Below are positions 6,678-11,888 of a stretch of DNA of 11,888 nt, in pieces. The DNA comes from Acidobacteriota bacterium. GTDB lineage: Bacteria > Acidobacteriota > Thermoanaerobaculia > Multivoradales > SZUA-115. The translations under genes were made by a program, and so were the position numbers. Position 1 is the first letter of the stretch; every line of letters starts with the position of its first letter. Under the pieces are notes generated by a model, which ran no database searches, was not told the DNA's origin, and worked only from the letters and a program-made list of their open reading frames with translations. The stretch is from contig QIHU01000310.1 of NCBI GenBank assembly GCA_003231035.1, forward strand, positions 1 to 11,888, in the 5' to 3' direction.

Positions 6678-8165
6678 TCAGGATTCCGCGCTGTGCTCCT
6701 CCAGACTCAGTCCCAGCCCTCGCCACAGAAAAGCGAAGCTGGCCGGCTCTCGCCCCTCGGCCCGCGCTCGTTCGTCCTCGCCGAACTCATAGGTCCTGAT
6801 CAACTCGATCACCGCCTCCCGCTGTCGCTCGTCCGCGAGGGCCTGGCGTGGGGTGAGATCGCCGAGAAACGGTACCGGCTCGTCCGCCCAGTTGCCATAG
6901 AGCTGCTCGTAGGAGGCCTGAAGGAGCGCGGTCATCTCTTCGGGAGGCAGTTTTTGATCCTGCGACCGGCCAGCCGGTGGCGCATCCAGCCCCACTCGGG
7001 AACTCATCGGATCCACCTGTTCGCGGATCCGATGCTCTAGCGTGCCAGGCGCTAGCCCCTCGATCCAGGCACGACCGCCATCCGCCAACTTCAAGGTCCT
7101 CGCGAAGAGTTGCACCCGGCCTTTCTTGCTGGAGGTCAGCGAGTACAGTAGCCGCTTCGCCCCACCCTCCACGGACTCCAACCGGACCCACTCCCCCGTC
7201 CAATCACCCTCCACGTCGCTCTGTTCGGCGAGGACGCTGGTGAGACGATCCCAGTCCAAAACCTCGTAGTGGTCCGTGACCAACAGAATCGGCTCTCCGG
7301 TGGAACGATCGACCACCTCCGGCGGCAGGGCCACGAGAGTCTTCAGCCAGGCGTCGGCGATGAGGAAGGCGATGCCCTCCCGCTTTTCCTGCTCACTCAC
7401 GCAGTGGTCGAACATCTCCAAGAGCCCCGCTCGTAGGTTGAGATAACTACCACGCGGAATGGGGTACAGAGCACCGCTCAAGGTTACCGGCTCACCGGGG
7501 ATCAGCCGCGCTCCAAGGATGTCCCCCCGCACGAGCGTGCGCGAGCCCGCCTTCTCCCCCACCCAGACCGACGACGGCTCTTCCCTGTTCAGGGTATCGC
7601 GCAGCCGCAACCCTTCGCCGGGGCGAGACTCCTCCACCTCGTATAGCCCCATCGAACGGGCGAAAAGCTGCTCTAGCCGACGCCGTTGCTCCACCTCGAA
7701 CAACGGACCACCCGGTTCCAACAGAAGCTCACGAACCAGACGTGGATTGCCCTCGTCAAAAGCGCCGTCTAGATCGGGATCGGGATCACCGTCAAAATTG
7801 AGGTCGCCATCGAATTCAACATCGTGGTTGGCTTCGAGATCAGCTGCAAGATCGGCATCGAGATCGATCTCACCATCCGCGAGCAGCCATTCGGCGGAGT
7901 TGATACTCACCATCTCCGCAAAATCCGCGGGGAGATCCGCGAGCCGTTCGTGTTCATCCTCGAACAGGCCACCAAAGAAATCCGCCTGCAGGATCTCGTC
8001 CACCCCCCACGGGTAGTTATCCATCAACCAGTCCAAGGCAATACTGGGGCCCCGCTGCCGCTGATACTCGGCATCGGCCACCTCGCGTTCCCGGCGCAAG
8101 CAGCAACGCTTGTACTTCTTACCGCTACCGCAGGGGCAGGGGTCGTTGCGGCTGGGTTGATTCAT
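6678..8165 (-). CDS. SEC-C zinc-motif protein with acidic central segment, function unknown
   Basis: A 495-residue protein. Residues 6-22 are a textbook SEC-C motif (RNDPCPCGSGKKYKRCC), with C10, C12, C21 and C22 as the likely zinc ligands, as in the SecA tail that binds SecB and ribosomes. Residues about 93-139 are extremely acidic, with repeated D-x-D pairs and a DPDLDG-type stretch. The remaining 350 residues have no domain I recognise. They include a possible second conserved region around PIPRGSYLNLRAGL and a C-terminal helix-rich part. ATG 8165 is chosen because AGGAG (8176-8180) lies 10 nt upstream and the SEC-C motif normally starts near the N-terminus; a TTG at 8189 is an unlikely alternative. 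The start is 13 nt after the toxin stop, so it reads as the third gene of the toxin-antitoxin operon. SEC-C proteins are widespread, so the link to the toxin pair is not proven. Confidence 0.82.
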   Translation of the reverse strand: MNQPSRNDPCPCGSGKKYKRCCLRREREVADAEYQRQRGPSIALDWLMDNYPWGVDEILQADFFGGLFEDEHERLADLPADFAEMVSINSAEWLLADGEIDLDADLAADLEANHDVEFDGDLNFDGDPDPDLDGAFDEGNPRLVRELLLEPGGPLFEVEQRRRLEQLFARSMGLYEVEESRPGEGLRLRDTLNREEPSSVWVGEKAGSRTLVRGDILGARLIPGEPVTLSGALYPIPRGSYLNLRAGLLEMFDHCVSEQEKREGIAFLIADAWLKTLVALPPEVVDRSTGEPILLVTDHYEVLDWDRLTSVLAEQSDVEGDWTGEWVRLESVEGGAKRLLYSLTSSKKGRVQLFARTLKLADGGRAWIEGLAPGTLEHRIREQVDPMSSRVGLDAPPAGRSQDQKLPPEEMTALLQASYEQLYGNWADEPVPFLGDLTPRQALADERQREAVIELIRTYEFGEDERARAEGREPASFAFLWRGLGLSLEEHSAES

Positions 8166-8178
8166 GGGAAGATTGCTC

Positions 8179-8514
8179 CTATCGACCAACGATCAGCAAA
8201 GCCGACTCCTCCTCGGACTCGAAAGCGGCAAGCCGCCGACCCTCGCGGCGCAACAGCTGTGCGATGACTCCAGTTCCCGCGTTGCCTACCTGCAACCATA
8301 CGACTTTCGGCGGCGCTCCCTCTAAGAAACTCCGCTGTCGAAAATCGTCGTCCTTCGAGACGATCATGAACCCATGAATACGCGCATGGAGCCATATCAC
8401 CGCATCCGCCACTCCTCGCAACCCCACATCGCGAACGTGGGCGCTCTCAGGGTACTCCTCGCCCAAGAGTTCAACGAGTTTGGGGCTCACGTTCTCGTCG
8501 AAAAGGAGTTTCAC
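8179..8514 (-). CDS. DUF5615 family PIN-like protein, probable toxin
   Basis: A 111-residue protein of the DUF5615 PIN-like family. It starts MKLLFDENVSP with D6 and E7 in the first acidic cluster. It then has HVRDVGLRGVADAVIWLHA and IVSKDDDF with D55-D57, followed by a VVWLQVGN strand. These acidic residues match the metal-binding site of PIN-fold RNases (VapC-like). The ATG overlaps the stop of the DUF433 gene by 4 bp (ATGA), the normal arrangement of a DUF433/DUF5615 toxin-antitoxin pair. Its stop codon is shared with the Shine-Dalgarno of the SEC-C gene downstream. RNase activity is inferred from the fold. It looks full-length, with no missing key residue that I can see. Confidence 0.9.
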   Translation of the reverse strand: MKLLFDENVSPKLVELLGEEYPESAHVRDVGLRGVADAVIWLHARIHGFMIVSKDDDFRQRSFLEGAPPKVVWLQVGNAGTGVIAQLLRREGRRLAAFESEEESALLIVGR

Positions 8515-8735
8515 GCGGCAGAACTAGACAGCCGTCGCTCGCGCGCCGCGGCAAACGCCAGACACGCTCTCAGATCCTCCAGCGACAGATCTGGAAAATC
8601 GGCGAAAATTTCGGCCTCGGACATGCCACCAGCCATGTACTCGAGCACGTCGTAGACGGTGATTCGGGTGCCCTTGATACAGGGCTTGCCACGGCGCACA
8701 GCCGGGTCGACTGTGATTCGACCTTCCCAGTTCAT
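8511..8735 (-). CDS. DUF433 family antitoxin
   Basis: A 74-residue protein of the DUF433 (VapB-like) family. The family signature ITVDPAVRRGKPCIKGTRITVYDVLEYMAGGMSEAEI is at residues 7-43, followed by FPDLSLEDLRACLAFAAARE. This fold is an HTH-like DNA-binding domain, so it probably represses its own operon and neutralises the DUF5615 toxin. The start is ATG 8735, with a strong GAGGAGGT 7 nt upstream. A longer opening at 8819 would add 28 residues unlike the family and is rejected. It is the first gene of the operon. Confidence 0.92.
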   Translation of the reverse strand: MNWEGRITVDPAVRRGKPCIKGTRITVYDVLEYMAGGMSEAEIFADFPDLSLEDLRACLAFAAARERRLSSSAA

Positions 8736-8742
8736 AGGCTCG

Positions 8743-8750
8743 ACCTCCTC
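8743..8750 (-). promoter_or_regulatory. Strong Shine-Dalgarno of the DUF433 gene
   Basis: On the minus strand this reads GAGGAGGT, 7 nt before ATG 8735. It is the best Shine-Dalgarno I found in the window, decides the antitoxin start, and fits the need for abundant antitoxin relative to toxin. Confidence 0.8.
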
Positions 8751-8865
8751 GCAAACTTCGCGGTCTATCGGGGCGCCACAGCGAACTCCCAGTAGCGCGG
8801 TCCTATCGCAACATGCCAACCTAGGAAGCGCCCCTGATCAGCACTGAGCGCCGATTCGTCTTGCC

Positions 8866-8874
8866 ATGATAACA
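8866..8874 (-). promoter_or_regulatory. Possible extended -10 promoter of the toxin-antitoxin operon
   Basis: The minus strand reads TGTTATCAT, one mismatch from an extended -10 (TGnTATAAT), about 130 nt before the DUF433 start. No good -35 is found 15-18 nt upstream. It is the best promoter-like element in the gap after lysA. Confidence 0.3.
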
Positions 8875-8998
8875 AAGCGCCAGGCGCAAGCCGCATAAGA
8901 CGAGCCGAAGGGAGATCGCTTCGGGTTGAGCGTCCTCGGCCGCGGCCTAATCGGAGTGCTAATCGGAGTGCCACTCGCTTCGCAATCACAGCTTCCAC

Positions 8999-10354
8999 CT
9001 ACCACCCCAACTCCAACCCCCGCCCCTCCCGCTCCCGCTCCAACACCGCCGCCAACGTCTGCCTCTCCCCGATCACCGTGGCCTTGCCTCCGTCGGTCAT
9101 CACTTCCACCGGGCGGCCGTGGTCGTTGTAGTTGGAGGTCATGGACATGCCGTAGGCGCCGGCTGAGAAGACTGCGAGGAGGTCGCCGCGTTTTACTTCG
9201 GGGATGTCGCGGTCGTGGGCTAGGAAGTCGGCGGATTCGCAGATGGGGCCTACGATGTCGCAGCGAACGAGATCTTCGAGGTCTAGGTGCTCGGCCCGTT
9301 TAGGGGGGAGGTGTTGGGCTTCGATTTGGACGGGCCAGATGAAGTGGAAGGCTTTGTAGAGGGCGGGGCGGATGAGGGTTTGCATTCCGGCGTCGCAGAT
9401 GACGAAACGGCGGGTGCGGCCTTGCTTGATGTGTTGCACGCGGGTGAGGAGCACGCCGGCGTTGGCCATGATTTTCTTGCCGGGTTCGATGATCACCCGC
9501 AAGCCTTGCGCGACCCGCTCGGCGATCAGCGGAGCCATGGCGGCGGCGTAGGCGTCGACGCTGGGGGCTTCGCCGCTTTCGTACTCGGCGCCCCAGCCGC
9601 CACCCAGGTCCAGGACGGCGATCGCGTGGCCGGCCGCTTCGAGGTCGTCGACCAGGGCGAGGACGACCCGGGTGGCGTCGGCGTAGGGATCGGTCTGGCG
9701 GACGGAGGAGCCAATGTGGACGTGAAGGCCGACCAGCTCCAGGTAGGGATCGTCGCGGTAGCGCTCGAACAAGGGGGGCACTTGATCGACGTCGATGCCG
9801 AATTTGTTGCGGTCTTTGCCAGTGGTGACGTACTCGTGGGTCTTGGGATCGACGTTGGGGTTGACCCGCACGCAGACTTGGGCGCCGACGCCCAGTTCCG
9901 CCGCGATGGCTGAGAGCCGTTCGAGTTCGCTGGGCGACTCGACGTTGATCAAACCGACCGGGCCGCGCGCTTCGATGCCGCTCCGGCCAAAGCTCTCCGC
10001 CGCCGTTCCCAGCGGGCTGAAGCGGCCGCTCAAGGCGGCGCGCACCCCGGCGAAGACGATCTCTTCCATCGGCGTGCCGGCCAGCCAGGCTCGCTCCAGT
10101 TCGCCGCCCGAGACCACGTCCATCCCCGCGCCGAGCTCGCGCAGCAGACGGCAGATGTGCAGGTTGGGGCTCGCCTTGAGGGCGTAGTGCGGCTTGGCGC
10201 CCATCGTCTCGCAGGCCGCCATCAGCCGAGAGAAAGCACTACGGATGCCATCGGCCGAGTAGACGTAGGCGGGGGTCCCCACCGCTTCGGCGATAGCCGG
10301 TAGCGGGACATCTCCGGCGTGAAGCACACCGTTCCTGTATTCAAAGCCGTCCAT
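8999..10354 (-). CDS. lysA: Diaminopimelate decarboxylase
   Basis: A 451-residue fold-type III PLP enzyme that turns meso-diaminopimelate into L-lysine and CO2. Visible marks: K60 in YALKASPN (PLP Schiff base), H213 in GLHVHIGSS, GGGWG at 251-255, E290 in EPGKK, CES at 372-374 in GPICESADF, and Y401 in SAGAYGMSMTSNYN. Two oddities: after IVFAGV (residue 104) the conserved GxxK[ST]xxE[IL] segment is absent and the chain continues RAALSGRFSPLG, and the normally near-invariant EPGR is EPGKK (K293). ATG 10354 is chosen because AAGGA lies 4 nt upstream and the protein starts as in the family; a TTG at 10372 is possible. It lies 39 nt after the epimerase stop and is probably the last gene of that operon. 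Assignment is confident, full activity less so. Confidence 0.93.
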   Translation of the reverse strand: MDGFEYRNGVLHAGDVPLPAIAEAVGTPAYVYSADGIRSAFSRLMAACETMGAKPHYALKASPNLHICRLLRELGAGMDVVSGGELERAWLAGTPMEEIVFAGVRAALSGRFSPLGTAAESFGRSGIEARGPVGLINVESPSELERLSAIAAELGVGAQVCVRVNPNVDPKTHEYVTTGKDRNKFGIDVDQVPPLFERYRDDPYLELVGLHVHIGSSVRQTDPYADATRVVLALVDDLEAAGHAIAVLDLGGGWGAEYESGEAPSVDAYAAAMAPLIAERVAQGLRVIIEPGKKIMANAGVLLTRVQHIKQGRTRRFVICDAGMQTLIRPALYKAFHFIWPVQIEAQHLPPKRAEHLDLEDLVRCDIVGPICESADFLAHDRDIPEVKRGDLLAVFSAGAYGMSMTSNYNDHGRPVEVMTDGGKATVIGERQTLAAVLEREREGRGLELGW

Positions 10355-10393
10355 TCGATCCTTCCCCCTCAAGGAGCCCCACAGACCCCGAGT

Positions 10394-11425
10394 TCATTCA
10401 TCCACGGTCGAAATTCGTTCCACCCCCAGCCCCGGGCCGGAGGGCAGTACCAAACGCCCCGCCTTCACCGTCGCCCCAACGAAGGGATCGTTCACGGTCA
10501 ACAAGTTGCCATCGAGGTCGGCGTAGTCGATCAGCGGCGAGAGGTGTGCGGCGGCGGTGATCGCCAGCGACGACTCCACCATGCAGCCGAGCATCACCTT
10601 CATGCCGTGGGCGCGGGCGGTAGCGATCATGCGCATGGCTTCGCCGATTCCGCCGCACTTCATCAGTTTGATGTTGATGCCGTCGAAGGCGCCGGCCAGC
10701 TTGGGGATGTCGCTCGCCACGCCGACGCTCTCGTCGGCAAAGAGCGGTAAGGGGCTCGCCGCGCGCAGCTGGCGCATCTCTTCGATTTGGCCGGCGGGTA
10801 GCGGTTGTTCGACCAACTCGACCCCTTGGTCAGCCAACCAGGCGAGGTGGCTGCCGGCCTCCTCCAAGGTCCACCCTTCGTTGGCGTCGACTCGCAAGGG
10901 CTGATCGCTGACGCTACGCACCGCTTCAATCACCGCCCGATCTCCAGCGCTACCCATCTTGACCTTGAGCACGTCGAACTGGCTCGCCTCACGCACTTTG
11001 GCGACCACCGTTTCGGGATCGTCCATACCGATGGTGAAAGAGGTCACGGGCATTGCCGTGGAATCGACCCCCATGAGTTCATAGAGCGGCGCCCCCAGCC
11101 GCTTGCCGGCCAGGTCGCGCAGGGCCATGTCGAAGGCCGCGGTGGCCGACGGCTCACCTTCGACCGCCACCCGCTCCGCCGCCAGGGCGTAGTGGCGCGG
11201 GTCGCTGTTCTGCTCGTTGAACCGCTCGACCATCAGCTCCACCGCCCGTGCCGCCGAGGCTTGGTCTTGGCCGTAGCGGGCGATCGGCGCCGCCTCGCCG
11301 AGCCCGACCAGCCCATCGTGTTCAAGCTCGACGATCAGGTTTTGACGCACGTCACTATCTCCGCGCGCCAGCCGGAAAGTGTGGCGTAGGCGCAGCTCCA
11401 TCGGGTGGTGGCGTAGCTGGATCAT
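10394..11425 (-). CDS. Dipeptide epimerase (L-Ala-D/L-Glu epimerase type, enolase superfamily)
   Basis: A 343-residue muconate-lactonizing subgroup enzyme. The N-terminal cap has HTFRLARGDSDVRQN (15-29) and GLGEAAPIARYG. The barrel carries the full catalytic set: K154 and K156 in VLKVKMG, metal ligands D180 (RVDANEGW), E206 (VEQPLP) and D231 (FADES), opposite base K253 in NIKLMKCGG, then GCMVESS (280-286) and DLDGNL (303-308). The pattern fits L-Ala-D/L-Glu epimerases, which convert the L-Ala-D-Glu released from peptidoglycan so that peptidases can cleave it. Relaxed specificity for other dipeptides cannot be excluded. The start is ATG 11425; no strong Shine-Dalgarno is seen (GAAGG about 13 nt upstream). 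It begins 19 nt after the serine hydrolase stop, so the pair is likely one transcript, and lysA follows. Confidence 0.92.
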   Translation of the reverse strand: MIQLRHHPMELRLRHTFRLARGDSDVRQNLIVELEHDGLVGLGEAAPIARYGQDQASAARAVELMVERFNEQNSDPRHYALAAERVAVEGEPSATAAFDMALRDLAGKRLGAPLYELMGVDSTAMPVTSFTIGMDDPETVVAKVREASQFDVLKVKMGSAGDRAVIEAVRSVSDQPLRVDANEGWTLEEAGSHLAWLADQGVELVEQPLPAGQIEEMRQLRAASPLPLFADESVGVASDIPKLAGAFDGINIKLMKCGGIGEAMRMIATARAHGMKVMLGCMVESSLAITAAAHLSPLIDYADLDGNLLTVNDPFVGATVKAGRLVLPSGPGLGVERISTVDE

Positions 11426-11444
11426 CGCAAGAAAGGACCTTCGC

Positions 11445-11888
11445 TCAGGGGTCGTCGCGGCCCTGCGCCGCGGAGTGGGGCACCTGCTGATCGGCGCCGA
11501 TCGGGAAAATGTAGTCGTAGCGTCGCCGGATGCGCGCCACCTTGCCCTCGGCGTCGAATTCGAAGACGACCAACTCGCCGTCGCCCATACGGAAAGTGTC
11601 TTGCGACACCGGTTCCAGGAAGGTCAGCCCGCCTTCGGGCCTGTCCTCGGGCGGGTAGGAGTGTTCGTAGAGCAACAGTTGGTCACCGCGAATCATCACC
11701 TGGTACTCCCAGCCCCACGGGTCGGTGTAGCGGCCGAGGTAGCGCTGCCAGCGGGCGGTGTCGACCGCAACTTTGGACGCTGGTGGTTCTGTCACCATCG
11801 CGCGCAGGGCCGGGGCCAGCAGATCGTAGGCGCGACGAGCGAAGAAGCTAGGGCTGCCGTCGTCGGCGTTGGTGATGGCGATGACGGC
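11445..11888 (-). CDS. Beta-lactamase-fold serine hydrolase, C-terminal part (5' end outside the window)
   Basis: The reading frame is open to the right edge, so only the last 147 residues are seen. They begin AVIAITNADDGSPSFFARRAYDLLAPAL, the usual final strand and helix of a class-C beta-lactamase-like (PF00144) serine hydrolase. An extra beta-rich C-terminal domain follows (WQRYLGRYTDPWGWEYQVMI ... TFRMGDGELVVFEFDAEGKV ARIRR), typical of this family. The catalytic SxxK and YxN motifs would lie upstream and cannot be checked. Members include D-aminopeptidases, esterases and penicillin-binding-like peptidases. Beside a dipeptide epimerase and lysA, a role on peptidoglycan-derived peptides is plausible but inferred. 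Confidence 0.8.
   Translation of the reverse strand, partial: AVIAITNADDGSPSFFARRAYDLLAPALRAMVTEPPASKVAVDTARWQRYLGRYTDPWGWEYQVMIRGDQLLLYEHSYPPEDRPEGGLTFLEPVSQDTFRMGDGELVVFEFDAEGKVARIRRRYDYIFPIGADQQVPHSAAQGRDDP

Larger units (their letters stand above)
8736..8998. other. Gap between lysA and the toxin-antitoxin operon
   Basis: This 263-bp gap holds the Shine-Dalgarno and possible -10 listed separately. It also has a tandem duplication of the 12-mer CTAATCGGAGTG (8947-8958 and 8959-8970) and a 6-bp inverted repeat CCGAAG/CTTCGG (8905-8910 and 8919-8924, 8-nt loop). The hairpin is not followed by a T-run in either direction, so termination after lysA is not shown. A minus-strand open frame beginning directly at the lysA stop (GTG 8998) has no recognisable sequence and was not called. 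Confidence 0.5.

Noticed and set aside
8736..8819. Longer DUF433 start at 8819
   Set aside because: The 28 extra residues do not resemble the family, and the GAGGAGGT site points to ATG 8735.
8765..8998. 77-residue minus-strand open frame right after the lysA stop
   Set aside because: It is Arg/Leu-rich without recognisable motif, with no Shine-Dalgarno except lysA coding sequence, and it crosses the presumed promoter of the toxin-antitoxin operon.
9287..9913. 208-residue plus-strand open frame inside lysA
   Set aside because: It is antisense to a well-recognised gene, Gly/Val/Asp-rich, and has no domain; a typical shadow of GC-rich coding DNA. The same applies to 4417-4989, 6471-7040, 7459-8016 and 10805-11389.

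Overview
The window is GC-rich DNA from a Gram-negative bacterium. Every confidently identified gene is bacterial, one has a Sec signal peptide, and lysA sits with a dipeptide epimerase. I cannot fix the phylum. The LuxR pair with a private N-terminal domain and the serine-hydrolase/epimerase/lysA cluster look most like Myxococcota or Acidobacteriota, but that is an impression from family memory and not a computed placement.

Left part (1-3099, + strand). A three-gene, overlapping operon: (i) the 3' end of a ferritin-like (VioB/IPDS-type) protein whose C-terminus is a cysteine-rich CxGxNxC domain; (ii) a DUF692 protein of the MNIO family (multinuclear non-heme iron oxidase, BufB/MbnB/TglH-like); (iii) a DUF2063 protein (BufC-like partner). 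MNIO enzymes with such partners modify cysteines of ribosomally made peptides, so the Cys-rich tail of the first protein is the natural candidate substrate. The first gene as given carries three single-base frame losses, all in short C or G runs, which together restore one continuous protein. A probable intrinsic terminator follows the operon.

Middle (3205-6655). A secreted type-B carboxylesterase (- strand) is divergent from a translationally overlapping pair of LuxR-type regulators (+ strand). The 243-bp region between them holds three tandem 16-bp repeats that are good candidates for the binding site of one or both regulators.

Right part (6678-11888, all - strand). A DUF433 antitoxin / DUF5615 PIN-like toxin pair runs directly into a gene for a SEC-C zinc-motif protein with a strongly acidic segment. 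Upstream in transcription order lies a cluster of a beta-lactamase-fold serine hydrolase (cut by the window end), an enolase-superfamily dipeptide epimerase (L-Ala-D/L-Glu type) and diaminopimelate decarboxylase (lysA). Together these suggest use or recycling of peptidoglycan stem peptides plus lysine synthesis. The LysA protein is odd: it lacks the conserved GxxK[ST]xxE segment and has EPGKK where the family has EPGR.

No tRNA, rRNA, CRISPR array, insertion sequence or prophage gene was recognised.
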